This document shows positions 1 through 8,839 of a DNA stretch of 64,000 nucleotides, in pieces (position 1 is the stretch's first letter; each line of letters starts with the position of its first letter). The translations under genes were made by a program, and so were the position numbers. Source of the stretch: Streptomyces wuyuanensis (lineage in GTDB: Bacteria > Actinomycetota > Actinomycetes > Streptomycetales > Streptomycetaceae); contig NZ_FNHI01000031.1 in assembly GCF_900103455.1 (NCBI RefSeq), forward strand, positions 37,451 through 101,450, in the 5' to 3' direction. The notes below the pieces were generated by a model that saw only the letters and a list, made by a program, of their open reading frames with translations, had not been told where the DNA came from and ran no database searches.

Positions 1-1271
1 ATCCCGACGCCCGGAGCCGTGATGTCCGGCTTGACGGCCTTGTCGCCGAAGCGCGGGCCGCGGCTGGAGAAGGAAGCCAGGGAGTCGTCGCGGTCGACGG
101 CGCCGACGGTGAGCGCGGTGTCCGCCGCACCGGGCGAGCCGACCGTCATGTCGCCCAGCGAGCCGCTGTTGCCGGCGGCGACGACGAAGAGGGCGCCGCT
201 GCTGCGGGTGAGCTCGTCGACGGCGAGACTCATGGGGTCGGTGCCGTCGGTCTCCATGTCGGCGCCCAGGCTCATGTTGACGACCCTGGCGCCCTGGGCC
301 GCGGCCCACTCCATGCCGGCGATGACCTGGGACTGGCTGCCGTAGCCGCTGTCCCCGAGCACCTTGCCGATCAGCAGGTCGGCGTCGGGCGCGACGCCCT
401 TGCGGAGGCCGTTCGACGCGGCGCCGCTGCCGGCGGCGGTGGCGGCGACGTGCGTGCCGTGGCCGAAGCGGTCCTCGGTCGAGCCGCTGTCGGAGAAGTC
501 CTTCGCCTCGGTCACGCGCCCCGCGAGGTCGGGATGCTTCTGGTCCGCACCGGTGTCGAGGACCGCGACCTTGACGCCCTTGCCCCGGTGGCCGGCCGCC
601 CAGGCGGCCGGCGCGTTGATCTGCGCGGTGCTGCGGTCCAGCGTGGGACGCACCTTGTGGTCCAGCCAGACCTTCGGAGTCTCCGCCGCCGTCTTCGCCG
701 CGGACGTGCCGGCCGGAGGTACGAGCCGCTTCCAGAAGGCGACCAGGTCCTCGTCGGCGACACGCAGCGCCCGGGCGTCGATGCTCGGCAGCGTCCGCGG
801 ACCTGCGGGCGCCTCGTGGAACTCCGCGAGCGCGTCAGCCCGCTTGGCCGCCGCGCGCGCCGAGCCGTCAGGCGCGGACACGATCAGGGGCAGGGCGTCG
901 GCGTGCGCCTCGTCGTACCCCTGGGCGACGAGTCCCGCGACGTCGAAGAGCCCCGCGTCCAGCCGCCCCGTGCGGACCAACTCCGCAGCGTCGGAGGGCA
1001 TGACGGTGAGGCCGCCCCCTTCCTCCGTGATCTGGAAGAAGACCTTCCCACGGCCCGGTGCACGCTGCACCGAGGCCGTCTTCCTGCCGTTCGGCGCGTC
1101 ACTGACGGTGACCCGGTCGCCGGTGATCAATCGCACCGTGCTCGTGCGGTCGTTCGACGCGGGCGTGTGCGCCTCGGTCCCCTGCGGGGACCGCGCGGCA
1201 ACGGGCGTCATCACGCCCGCCACCACCATCGCCGACATCGAAATCACCGCCCCAAGGCGGATCCGTCTCAT
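1..1271 (-). CDS. Secreted S8 (subtilisin-like) serine peptidase, 3' end beyond window
   Basis: Reading the minus strand from the ATG at 1271 gives 423 codons without a stop up to the window edge, so the C-terminus is missing. The N-terminus is a signal peptide (MRR followed by a hydrophobic stretch ending near VAAR). A propeptide-like region follows. The catalytic domain then starts with VAVLDTGADQKHPDLAG (Asp239), followed by GHGTHVAA (His274) and the oxyanion-hole AAGNSG (Asn368). The catalytic serine motif (GTSMA type) would lie just past the window edge, because the visible sequence stops at ITAPGVG. A GAAAGG ribosome site lies shortly before the ATG. The role is extracellular protein degradation. 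Family assignment is secure; substrate is unknown. Confidence 0.93.
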   Translation of the reverse strand, partial: MRRIRLGAVISMSAMVVAGVMTPVAARSPQGTEAHTPASNDRTSTVRLITGDRVTVSDAPNGRKTASVQRAPGRGKVFFQITEEGGGLTVMPSDAAELVRTGRLDAGLFDVAGLVAQGYDEAHADALPLIVSAPDGSARAAAKRADALAEFHEAPAGPRTLPSIDARALRVADEDLVAFWKRLVPPAGTSAAKTAAETPKVWLDHKVRPTLDRSTAQINAPAAWAAGHRGKGVKVAVLDTGADQKHPDLAGRVTEAKDFSDSGSTEDRFGHGTHVAATAAGSGAASNGLRKGVAPDADLLIGKVLGDSGYGSQSQVIAGMEWAAAQGARVVNMSLGADMETDGTDPMSLAVDELTRSSGALFVVAAGNSGSLGDMTVGSPGAADTALTVGAVDRDDSLASFSSRGPRFGDKAVKPDITAPGVG

Positions 1272-1699
1272 TGGTGATTCAGCCTTTCTGTCAATTCCCG
1301 ATGATCGTCAGGGCACGGCGTCAGTGAGCGGCCGTCAGGGCGGCACGGAACCGGGGGACACAACGTGGGACATGCGAGACGGACGGCGCCCGGCCCCGGC
1401 GTGAACCGCGACCGGCCGCCGGCCCTCGAACCCGCCTGTCCGTCCGTCGGAGCACAACTCGAGCCGGTGTGACCCGGCCTCGAGCCGGTGTGAGGGGAGA
1501 GGTGGTGGCGCCGCCGGAGGCAGCGGACGAGCCGGCCCCGGGCAGAGCGCCGCCATGAGCAATTACCCCCCGTCCACCTGCGGTTCACGACCCGAGCGAA
1601 ATCATCAGGCGCACCAACCGGCGTGTCATCCCCTCCCCGGTGGCACAAACGCGTCATGTCAGAACTGCGACACGCACCGCCGTCCGGTCGTTGCGCCCG

Positions 1700-1843
1700 G
1701 GTCGCCGCGGGGGCTTCGCCGGCACGTGTCTCGCCGCTTACAGCCGCGCCCGCCTGAACCCGGATCTGGAGTGGGCGGACGTCCTCGCGCTCGCCGTACT
1801 GGCCGGCATCGGCTTCACCGTCGCCCTCCTGATCCGAGGGGAC
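1700..1843 (+). pseudogene. nhaA: Remnant of NhaA Na+/H+ antiporter C-terminal region
   Basis: One plus-strand frame reads FAGTCLAAYSRARLNPDL and then EWADVLALAVLAGIGFTVALLI. This matches the conserved transmembrane segment near the C-terminus of NhaA antiporters. No antiporter sequence is recognisable upstream, and the frame runs into unrelated sequence after RGD, so only about 45 codons survive. The rest of 1272-1986 shows no gene, only GC-rich sequence. Assignment rests on motif recognition and not on an alignment. Confidence 0.65.
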
Positions 1844-1986
1844 CTGAAGTGCCGCTTCCCGCCACTGCGGTCGACCGGTCCTGCTCCGCCGGGCTGACCG
1901 CACAGGGGAACCCCTCGGGGCGCCTGCTCAAAGGCACCGGGCTCGAACGACGACAAGGCCACCACGCCCGATGATATGTTCGATTA

Positions 1987-2586
1987 ATGAGCGCAGCAGG
2001 AAGCAGCAGGACGGCGGGACACGGCGCCCCCCGGGAAGTCGATGCCCGTGACGCCGGGGCCTGGTCGGACGTGGCCGGGATTCCAGCGGACCTGCTGGCG
2101 GCGAAGGAACTCGTGTACGACCCGAGCGGGTTCACGTGCTCCCTCCCCGTACTCGAAGCGGAGAGCGCCGACTACGGGGCGTGCGCGTTCACACTCGACG
2201 GCCTCTCGGTCAGATTCCGCACGGCCAAGACGACGCCGGCGAAGGCCGGTCAGTTCGTGACGGTGTGGAAGAGGCACGCAGGCGGGCCGATCCAGCCCTT
2301 CGACTCCGAGGACGACGTGGACCTCCTCGTCGTCGGCGTGCGTGAGGGCCGGAGCCACGGACAGTTCGTGTTCCCGCGGGACGTGCTCTGCGAGCGGGGC
2401 GTGTTCGCCCGCGAGGGCTCCGGAGGCAAGCGGGCTTTCCGCGTGTATCCGCCCTGGGTGACGACGACCAGCCGGCAGGCCGGCAGTTCGCAGAGGTGGC
2501 AGACGAACCACTTCCTCCCCCTGCCTGCCACCGGGACCGCCGACGCCGACCGGGCCCGCTCGCTGTACCACGCGCCCCGCACATGA
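1987..2586 (+). CDS. MepB family protein
   Basis: This is a 199-residue soluble protein with no signal peptide or membrane segment. The central and C-terminal parts carry the MepB family pattern: YGACAFTLDG, then RTAKTTPAKAGQFVTVWKR, a D/E-rich DDVDLLVV stretch, GQFVFPRDVLCERGV, GKRAFRVYPPW and a final tryptophan-rich QRWQTNHF. MepB was named from the Staphylococcus mepRAB locus, but its biochemical role is unknown. No mepA-like efflux gene is next to it here; the neighbours are an nhaA remnant and a convergent MarR-GNAT gene. The ATG at 1987 gives the usual family length, though the upstream ribosome site is weak. Confidence 0.8.
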   Translation: MSAAGSSRTAGHGAPREVDARDAGAWSDVAGIPADLLAAKELVYDPSGFTCSLPVLEAESADYGACAFTLDGLSVRFRTAKTTPAKAGQFVTVWKRHAGGPIQPFDSEDDVDLLVVGVREGRSHGQFVFPRDVLCERGVFAREGSGGKRAFRVYPPWVTTTSRQAGSSQRWQTNHFLPLPATGTADADRARSLYHAPRT

Positions 2587-2631
2587 CCCACCGGATCCCG
2601 GCCCCGTCGAGGAACGCCCCCAGGGTCCCCC

Positions 2632-3531
2632 TTACCGCGCTGTCGGCGTGAGCCGCTTTTCGAACCAGTGGTGGGCATAGGGCTCGTCGTTGAAGGCCGG
2701 GACCTCGGTGTACCCGCTGTCGCGGTAGAGGCGAGTGGCCGCTTCCAGCGCCCTGTTGGTGTCGAGCCGCACCAGATCGCAGCCGTGCCGGGCGGCTCGC
2801 TCCTCGAGTTCGGCCAGGAGGCGCCGGGCCAGGCCGAGCCCTCGGGCGCGGGGGCAGACCCACAACCGCTTGATCTCGGCGGGCGCTCCGGACGGCAGCT
2901 TGAGCCCGGCGCAGCCCACCGGCTCGCCGTGCAGCCGCGCCACGAGGAACAGTCCGTGTGGCGCGCGCAGTTCGCCCGGGTCGGGCAGCAGGCTGTTCGC
3001 GGGGTCGAAGCCGCCGTCGAAGAGCTCCCCCAGTTCGGCGGCGTAGGACCGCAGGCAGTGCGCGGCGTCGGGGTGGTCCGGGTCGAGCACCGCCAGGGAG
3101 ACCGTCGAAGCGGTCAGCAGCCGCCCGACCTCGGCCATGGCCGAGGTGAGCCGCTCCCGCTGCCGGGCGTTGAGCGGGGCGAGGAGCGATGCGGCGAGTG
3201 CGTCGCTGCGGTCGTCGAGAAGAGCGCGTTCCTGCCGCCCGGCCTCGGTCAGCCGGACGGTGCGTACCCGCCGGTCGCGGGGGTGGGGCTCGACGGCTAC
3301 GAGGCCGTCGCGTTCGAGCGCCCTCAGCAGCCTGCTCACGTACCCGGAGTCGAGGCCGAGCCGGTCTCGCACGCCGCGGACGTCGTGCGTGCCCCCGTCG
3401 CCGATCTGCCAGAGCAGCCTGGCCTGCCCATAGGGCCGCGCGCCGCCCAGATAGTGGTCGTGCAGCACTCCCACACGCTCGGCGACGGTCCGGTTGAAAC
3501 GCCGTACCTGCTCCACCTGCCCCTCGTCCAT
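2632..3531 (-). CDS. MarR-GNAT fusion: winged-helix regulator with C-terminal acetyltransferase domain
   Basis: Residues 1-140 form a MarR winged helix, with the recognition region DSGYVSRLLRALERDGLV and wing PHPRDRRVRTVRLT. Residues 155-299 form a GNAT acetyltransferase domain, with EIKRLWVCPRARGLGLARRLL as the acetyl-CoA binding motif A (R-x-x-G-L-G/A type) and a C-terminal YRDSGYTEVPAF motif. Such fusions are known in actinomycetes; the acetyl acceptor is unknown. The gene is divergent from the molybdenum hydroxylase operon, and a perfect palindrome covers its start codon, which suggests autoregulation and perhaps control of the operon. No clear ribosome site precedes the ATG because the palindrome occupies that position, so the mRNA may be leaderless or nearly so. 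Confidence 0.9.
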   Translation of the reverse strand: MDEGQVEQVRRFNRTVAERVGVLHDHYLGGARPYGQARLLWQIGDGGTHDVRGVRDRLGLDSGYVSRLLRALERDGLVAVEPHPRDRRVRTVRLTEAGRQERALLDDRSDALAASLLAPLNARQRERLTSAMAEVGRLLTASTVSLAVLDPDHPDAAHCLRSYAAELGELFDGGFDPANSLLPDPGELRAPHGLFLVARLHGEPVGCAGLKLPSGAPAEIKRLWVCPRARGLGLARRLLAELEERAARHGCDLVRLDTNRALEAATRLYRDSGYTEVPAFNDEPYAHHWFEKRLTPTAR

Positions 3532-3553
3532 CCTCTGACCTTAGTCAGAGGAT
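3530..3553. promoter_or_regulatory. Perfect 10-4-10 palindrome over the MarR-GNAT start codon, candidate operator
   Basis: Arms ATCCTCTGAC and GTCAGAGGAT are exact inverted complements separated by CTTA. The palindrome overlaps the start codon of the MarR-GNAT gene and lies 266 bases before the 2Fe-2S subunit gene. MarR dimers typically bind inverted repeats of about this size near their own promoters, so this is the best operator candidate. The assignment is inferred from position and symmetry. Confidence 0.6.
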
Positions 3554-3818
3554 CTCCGCCGGGCAAACCGGACCGCGAGGAGCCCGCGTGACGGTCTCCG
3601 GCGGAGATGCACGGCCCCTGTGCGAAGGAGCCGCCCGCGCGGGCTGCCGGCTGCGCGGGCGGCGGCTCCACCAGAACCTGAATCGCGGTGCGCAGGCATG
3701 TGCGAGACGCTGGGACGCAGGAGTGCCCCGCAACGGCGACGGCCGCGGGGAAGCGCGCCGACTGCGGCGACGCATGTCCTGGCCCGACACCCGCACCGAG
3801 CAAGGAAGGCGGGCTGTG

Positions 3819-4388
3819 ATGAGCGATCCCGATACGGGCCCCGCCGGGCGGAGCCACGGCGAGACGGCCCCGCTTTCGGCGATACGGCTGAACGTCAACG
3901 ACCAGGTGCGGCGGCTCGAGGTGGATCCGCGGACCTCCCTCCTCGACGCACTGCGCGAACACCTGCGGCTGAGCGGGACGAAGAAGGGATGCGACCACGG
4001 TCAGTGCGGTGCCTGCACCGTGCTGGTCAACGGCCGTCGCGTCAACTCCTGCCTGTCGCTGGCGGTCATGCACGAGGACGACGAGATCGTCACGATCGAG
4101 GGCCTGGGCGATCCCGACCACCTGCACCCCATGCAGCGCGCCTTCGTCGAGAACGACGGATTCCAGTGCGGCTACTGCACCCCGGGCCAGATCTGCTCGG
4201 CGGTCGGGATGCTCGCCGAAGTGGCGGCGGGCTGGCCCAGCCACGCCACCACCGACGTGGCCTCGCCGCAGATGGCTCTGACCGACGAGGAGATCCGCGA
4301 GCGGATGAGCGGCAACATCTGCCGGTGCGCCGCCTATCCGAACATCGTCGCGGCCATCCGCGGCACGGCGGAAGGCGGCACGCAATGA
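3819..4388 (+). CDS. Molybdenum hydroxylase [2Fe-2S] subunit (xanthine dehydrogenase/PaoA type)
   Basis: This 189-residue electron-transfer subunit has two [2Fe-2S] clusters. The plant-ferredoxin-type site is CDHGQCGACTVLVNG with a following C at NSCLS. The second site is the four-helix domain CGYCTPGQ plus CRC near the C-terminus (SGNICRCAAYPNI). It is close in layout to E. coli PaoA (YagT), but I see no twin-arginine signal at its N-terminus. The ATG at 3819 is chosen because GGAAGG lies about 9 bases upstream; the same frame is open further upstream without a good start. It is the first gene of a three-gene operon and its stop overlaps the next start (ATGA). Confidence 0.92.
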   Translation: MSDPDTGPAGRSHGETAPLSAIRLNVNDQVRRLEVDPRTSLLDALREHLRLSGTKKGCDHGQCGACTVLVNGRRVNSCLSLAVMHEDDEIVTIEGLGDPDHLHPMQRAFVENDGFQCGYCTPGQICSAVGMLAEVAAGWPSHATTDVASPQMALTDEEIRERMSGNICRCAAYPNIVAAIRGTAEGGTQ

Positions 4389-5386
4389 GGTCTTTCACCT
4401 ACGAACGGGCCACGGACGCACGGGCCGCCGTCGCCGCGGTGTCCCGGGACGGCGCGAAGTTCATCAGCGGCGGCACCAATCTGCTCGACCTGATGAAGCT
4501 GGACATCGAGAAGCCGAGCCATCTCGTCGACATCAGCCGGCTCCCGCTGCGGGACATCGAGGAACTCCCGGACGGCGGGCTGTACATCGGCGCCCAGGCG
4601 GCCAACTCGGAGGTCGCCGCCGACGCCCGGGTGCGCACCCGCTATCCGGTGCTGTCGGAGGCGCTGGTGTCCGGTGCGTCGGGCCAGTTGCGCAACAAGG
4701 CGTCCACCGGGGGAAACCTGCTGCAGCGCACTCGCTGTCCCTACTTCTACGACACTGCCGCGGGCTGCAACAAGCGCGATCCCGGATCCGGATGCTCGGC
4801 GATCGGCGGGTTCAACCGGATTCACGCGATCCTCGGCGCCAGTGAGTCCTGTATCGCCACGCACCCCTCGGACATGGCCGTCGCCCTGGCCGTGCTGGAT
4901 GCGGAGATCGAACTGCTCGACGCCGATGGGGCGGTGCGCCGAGTCGCCATCGCCGACTTCCACCGGCTGCCGGGCGACACGCCGCACATCGAGACCGTGC
5001 TGCGGCCCGGCGAGATGATCACGGGCGTCCTCCTGCCCGCGCCCCCGCCGGGACGGCAGCGGTACCGCAAGGTGCGCGACCGGGCGTCCTACGAGTTCGC
5101 GCTGGTCTCCGTGGCGGCCGTGGTGTCGACGACCGACCGGGGGACGATCGACGAGGCGCGGGTGGCGTTCGGCGGTGTGGCGCACAAGCCCTGGCGGTCC
5201 GCCGAGGCGGAGGCCGCGCTGACCGGCCGTCCCGCCACGATGGACACCTATCGCGCCGCCGCCGAGGCCGCGATGCGCGACGCGGTCGGACAGGGGCACA
5301 ACGACTTCAAGATCGAACTGGCCAGGCGCACGTTGTGCCGCACGCTGGCGCAGGTGGCTGGGGCGGCCGAGCCCGGGGCGGGCTGA
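4385..5386 (+). CDS. Molybdenum hydroxylase FAD/[4Fe-4S] subunit (PaoB/YagS type)
   Basis: This 333-residue protein has the FAD-binding fold of the xanthine dehydrogenase medium subunit. The FAD signature FISGGTNLLDLMKLD lies near the N-terminus, and NKASTGGNLLQRTRCPYFYD is the second nucleotide-contacting segment. Cysteines in RTRCPYFYD, AAGCNKRD, GSGCSAIGG and SESCIATHPSD match the extra [4Fe-4S] cluster insertion of the PaoB branch. It passes electrons between the Mo and Fe-S subunits and FAD. The start overlaps the preceding stop by four bases, indicating coupled translation. The stop codon lies inside a 16-base tandem duplication. Confidence 0.92.
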   Translation: MRSFTYERATDARAAVAAVSRDGAKFISGGTNLLDLMKLDIEKPSHLVDISRLPLRDIEELPDGGLYIGAQAANSEVAADARVRTRYPVLSEALVSGASGQLRNKASTGGNLLQRTRCPYFYDTAAGCNKRDPGSGCSAIGGFNRIHAILGASESCIATHPSDMAVALAVLDAEIELLDADGAVRRVAIADFHRLPGDTPHIETVLRPGEMITGVLLPAPPPGRQRYRKVRDRASYEFALVSVAAVVSTTDRGTIDEARVAFGGVAHKPWRSAEAEAALTGRPATMDTYRAAAEAAMRDAVGQGHNDFKIELARRTLCRTLAQVAGAAEPGAG

Positions 5387-5410
5387 ATGCGGGGCGGGCT
5401 GAATGCGGGG
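5375..5410. repeat. 16-bp tandem duplication at the subunit junction
   Basis: The unit GGGGCGGGCTGAATGC occurs at 5375-5390 and again at 5391-5406, followed by four more matching bases. The stop codon of the FAD subunit is in the first copy. The duplication lengthens the spacer before the Mo subunit's ribosome site and creates a second TGAATG string. Confidence 0.9.
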
Positions 5411-5443
5411 CCAACCGAGTTCCGGGGGAACCGAGGAGGCGAG

Positions 5444-7672
5444 ATGATCGGGCACGCTGTGGACCGCGTCGACGGCCCGCTCAAGGCCACCGGCCGTGCC
5501 GCCTACGCCTACGAGCACTGGGAGGCCGGCCGGCCGCTGTACGGCTTCATCGTCGGCGCGACGATCGGCAAGGGCCGCATCACCCGGATCGACACCGAGG
5601 ACGCCGAGGGCGCACCCGGCGTGCACCTGGTGATGACCCATCTCAACGCCCCCGTGCAGGGCCCGCGGGACGAGTCCGTTTCCTTCGAGTACTGGCGCGC
5701 CCAGCCGGAGCTCACCGGCCCGGACGTCCACCACTACGGCGAACCGGTGGCCCTCGTCGTCGCCGGGACCCTCGAGCAGGCCCGGGCGGCGGCCGACCTC
5801 GTCGAGGTCGAGTACAGCACCGGGCGGGGACGTTTCGACTTCGGCGAGTACGAGGACGACGTCTACATCCCGAAGGTGGTCAACGCCGGTCTCCCGACCG
5901 ACACCGAGGTGGGCGACTTTCAGGCCGGGTTCGACAACGCCGAGGTCAAGGTCGACCAGCACTACACGACGCCGTACGAGTTCTCGTTGCCCATCGAACC
6001 CAACGCGTGTCTCGCGGAACCGCGCGGCGAGGACCTGGTCGTCTACGTCAGCTCCCAGATCGTCAACGCGGCCCGGGCCTCGGTCGCCGCCACGCTCCGG
6101 ATGAACCCCGAACGCGTCCACGTCGTCGCCCCCTTCGTCGGCGGGGGGTTCGGCTCGAAGCTGGGCATCCACTCCGAGACGATCCTGGCGGCGCTCGCCG
6201 CTCGCACGCTGAACCGCCCGGTCAAGGTCGCGATGACCCGCCAGCAGGTCTTCCAGCTCGTCGGCATGCGCCCCATTTCGAGCCAGCGGGTCCGGCTGGG
6301 CGCGGAACGCGACGGGCGGCTGACGGCGATCGCCCACGACGTCACCATGCACACCAACCCCGACATCGAGTACGCCGAGCAGACCGCCGCCACCACCCGC
6401 AGCCTCTACGCCGCGCCCCACCGGTTGACCAGCCACCGGCTGGCGGCGCTCGACCTGCCACGCGGAACGGACGTCCGCGCACCGGGCGAGGCTCCGGGCA
6501 TGCTGGCGGTCGAGTCGGCGATGGACGAGCTGGCCGACGCGCTCGGGATGGACCCGGTCGAACTGCGGATCCGCAACGAGCCCACCGTCGATCCCGAGCG
6601 AAACGTGCCGTACAGCGACCGCCACCTGGTCGACTGCCTTCGCGAAGGCGCGCGCCGGTTCGGATGGGAGAACCGCCCGGCCACCCCTGCGAGCGTGCGC
6701 GAGGGCCGGTGGCTGATCGGCTACGGCATGTCGGCGGCCATCCGCGGGCATTTCCAGGGGCCGACGGCGGTGCGGGTGCGGCTGGAAGCGGACGGCACCG
6801 CCGTCGTCCGGACGGACATGACCGACATCGGGACCGGCACGTACACGATCCTGACGCAGGTCGCGGCCGAGGGGCTCGGACTGCCGCTCGACCGGGTCCG
6901 GATCGAGCTCGGGCTCTCCGATCTCCCCGCCAGCTGGGGGTCCGGCGGCTCGTGGGGCGCCACCAACTCGTGCACCGCGACACATCGGGCGTGCATGGCC
7001 CTGCGCGAGAAGCTGCTGGAGGCGGCCCGCGGCGACGCACGCTCCCCGCTGCACGGACTGAGCCCGGCCGAGGCGGTGTTCTCCGACGGCGACGTCGGCA
7101 TCGGCGGCGCGACCGAGACGCTCGGCGAGATCGTCGCGCGCAGCCATCCCGAGGGCTTGGAGGCGGAGGGCCAGGTCCGCTACATGGGCGACGAGCCGAA
7201 CTACTCCGACTACTCGATCAACACCTACGGGGCCCATTTCGCCGAAGTGGGCGTCGACGCCGACACCGCCGAGATACGTCTGCGGCGGATGCTCGGCGTG
7301 TTCTCGGTGGGCCGCGTGTTCAACCCGAAGACGACCCGCTCGCAGCTGATCGGCGGCATGGTCTGGGGCGTCGGCGCGGCCCTCGAGGAAGAGGCCGTCG
7401 TCGACCCGCGTTCCGGCGCCTTCGTCAACCGGGATCTCGCGGGATACCTGGTGCCGGTCCACGCCGACATCACCGACGTCGACGCCGTGGTCCTGGACGG
7501 CTATGACGACAAGGCCAACGTGCTGGGCGCGAAGGGCGTGGGCGAGGTGGGCATCTGCGGGGCCGGTGCGTCCGTGGTGAACGCGGTGTTCAACGCCACC
7601 GGCGTGCGTGTGCGCGACTTCCCCGTCACCATCGAGAAGGTGCTGCCCGGCCTGCCGCCGCTGGACGCCTGA
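5444..7672 (+). CDS. Molybdenum hydroxylase molybdopterin-binding catalytic subunit (PaoC/XdhA type)
   Basis: This 742-residue catalytic subunit has the MoCD-binding glycine motif GGGFGSKLG, a conserved RAPGEAPGM loop, the segment GSGGSWGATNS, and a C-terminal GAKGVGEVGICGA. The last contains the glutamate that acts as base in xanthine dehydrogenase/aldehyde oxidase enzymes. With the two upstream subunits it should form a heterotrimer oxidising an aldehyde or heterocycle with water as oxygen donor. The start at 5444 is set by GAGGAGG just upstream; an in-frame ATG at 5387 lies in the duplicated spacer and is less likely. No XdhC/PaoD-type cofactor insertion protein is encoded within the window. 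Substrate cannot be read from the sequence. Confidence 0.92.
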   Translation: MIGHAVDRVDGPLKATGRAAYAYEHWEAGRPLYGFIVGATIGKGRITRIDTEDAEGAPGVHLVMTHLNAPVQGPRDESVSFEYWRAQPELTGPDVHHYGEPVALVVAGTLEQARAAADLVEVEYSTGRGRFDFGEYEDDVYIPKVVNAGLPTDTEVGDFQAGFDNAEVKVDQHYTTPYEFSLPIEPNACLAEPRGEDLVVYVSSQIVNAARASVAATLRMNPERVHVVAPFVGGGFGSKLGIHSETILAALAARTLNRPVKVAMTRQQVFQLVGMRPISSQRVRLGAERDGRLTAIAHDVTMHTNPDIEYAEQTAATTRSLYAAPHRLTSHRLAALDLPRGTDVRAPGEAPGMLAVESAMDELADALGMDPVELRIRNEPTVDPERNVPYSDRHLVDCLREGARRFGWENRPATPASVREGRWLIGYGMSAAIRGHFQGPTAVRVRLEADGTAVVRTDMTDIGTGTYTILTQVAAEGLGLPLDRVRIELGLSDLPASWGSGGSWGATNSCTATHRACMALREKLLEAARGDARSPLHGLSPAEAVFSDGDVGIGGATETLGEIVARSHPEGLEAEGQVRYMGDEPNYSDYSINTYGAHFAEVGVDADTAEIRLRRMLGVFSVGRVFNPKTTRSQLIGGMVWGVGAALEEEAVVDPRSGAFVNRDLAGYLVPVHADITDVDAVVLDGYDDKANVLGAKGVGEVGICGAGASVVNAVFNATGVRVRDFPVTIEKVLPGLPPLDA

Positions 7673-7910
7673 ATCGAGGGACGCCGGTGCCGGTGCGCTC
7701 GCAGGGGCGGGGGCGCCGGGGGGTACCCCGACCGTGGCCCCCGGGCCGTCGCCCGGGACCGGCACGAGGGCGAGGCGAGGGGCCCCCGGTCGTGGCGCGG
7801 CGTTGTGCGCCGGCCGCGCCGCCGGGCCCCGGTGGCGGTCGGGGACGCGAACGGGTGATCTCCCTCGGCGCCCGGTCTGCCTCACCGGGGCAGCGGTTAC
7901 GCGTGCCGAC

Positions 7911-8621
7911 ATGAACGAAACGATTCATCCTCTCCGTGTGCGTACCGCTCTGCCCGCTTGTCTCCTCGTCTGCTCCGCCCTGCTGGTCACGGGCTGCGGC
8001 AGCGACGGGGGCACCAAGGGGCCGGCGTCGGTCGCGACCCCGGCTGCTCCGACCGGCATGAGCCCCACCGCCTCTCCGAACCCCACCGGCACCGGGACGC
8101 GCCTCACCGACGACCAGGCCCAGCGCATGGCGCTGGTGCAGGCGGCCAAGGTCCCCTGGGACAAGGCCGCCGGCACGGCGACCGGCGCCGTCGCCGGGAG
8201 CGAGTTGGTCGCGATCGAACTGCGGCGCTACGAGGGCGGTGCCACCGCCTCTCCTGCGCCGAGCCCGGGCAGCCCCGAGTGGGCCGCCGAAGTGGCCGGC
8301 CAGAACGGCACGGTGCACAGGGTCCTCGTGGACGCGGTGTCGGGCAGCGTGCTCCGGTCCCAGGCCGAGACCGATCAGGACGCCGACGACATGCGCGAGC
8401 TCACCGACCGTCTGACCAAGGCCCAGGTGACGCCGGAGCAGGCGGTGAAGACGGCGACGGGGAGGAAGCAGGGAACCGTCACCGACGTCCACCTCGACAG
8501 CGAGGACAACACGCTCGTGTGGTCGGTCGACCTCGTCAACGAGCAGGACTGGAGCAAGACGGCCTTCGACATCGACGCGGCCAGCGGCGAGGTCCTGCGG
8601 GAGCAGGTGGACAAGGACTGA
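7911..8621 (+). CDS. PepSY-domain lipoprotein
   Basis: This 236-residue predicted lipoprotein has a signal sequence ending in the lipobox LLVTGCGSD, with cysteine near residue 29. A Pro/Thr/Ser-rich linker follows, then two PepSY-like units. One is around residues 65-150 (ending HRVLVDAVSGSVLRS). The other is around 165-236, where KAQVTPEQAVKTA is followed by VDLVNEQDWSKTAFDIDAA and SGEVL. PepSY domains are often found on secreted or surface proteins and in some cases inhibit peptidases. The ATG at 7911 is chosen because it gives a canonical signal peptide. The 238 bases before it hold no recognised gene. A hairpin follows the stop codon. Confidence 0.88.
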   Translation: MNETIHPLRVRTALPACLLVCSALLVTGCGSDGGTKGPASVATPAAPTGMSPTASPNPTGTGTRLTDDQAQRMALVQAAKVPWDKAAGTATGAVAGSELVAIELRRYEGGATASPAPSPGSPEWAAEVAGQNGTVHRVLVDAVSGSVLRSQAETDQDADDMRELTDRLTKAQVTPEQAVKTATGRKQGTVTDVHLDSEDNTLVWSVDLVNEQDWSKTAFDIDAASGEVLREQVDKD

Positions 8622-8628
8622 CCCTCCG

Positions 8629-8646
8629 CCCGGTCCGTGGACCGGG
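8629..8646 (+). terminator. Hairpin after the PepSY lipoprotein gene
   Basis: CCCGGTCC and GGACCGGG form a perfect 8-bp inverted repeat separated by two bases, starting 7 bases after the stop. There is no T-run, which is usual for actinomycete terminators. Confidence 0.55.
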
Positions 8647-8839
8647 GGCCTCCCGGTGCACGGGCGGGGCGCTCGCCGAAGCGGGCCGAGACGGAAGCGG
8701 GCCGCGGAGGCGCCTTCGGCAGGCACCTCCGCAGCCCCTTGCCGGCCCGCGCGGACGGCGCCGGCCCTGGTCCCGCCGGGCGGACGCGGACCGACGGCGG
8801 TCCTTCGGCCCGCCGGTCCGCCGGCGTGTCACAACGTCG

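Noticed and set aside
1640..1897. A functional 85-residue NhaA-like protein
   Set aside because: It keeps less than two membrane segments of a twelve-helix antiporter and has arbitrary ends, so it is treated as a remnant.
4334..7912. A 1,192-codon minus-strand frame opposite the molybdenum hydroxylase genes
   Set aside because: The plus strand has all subunit motifs with proper starts; the antisense frame has only repetitive His/Arg/Asp/Val-rich sequence.
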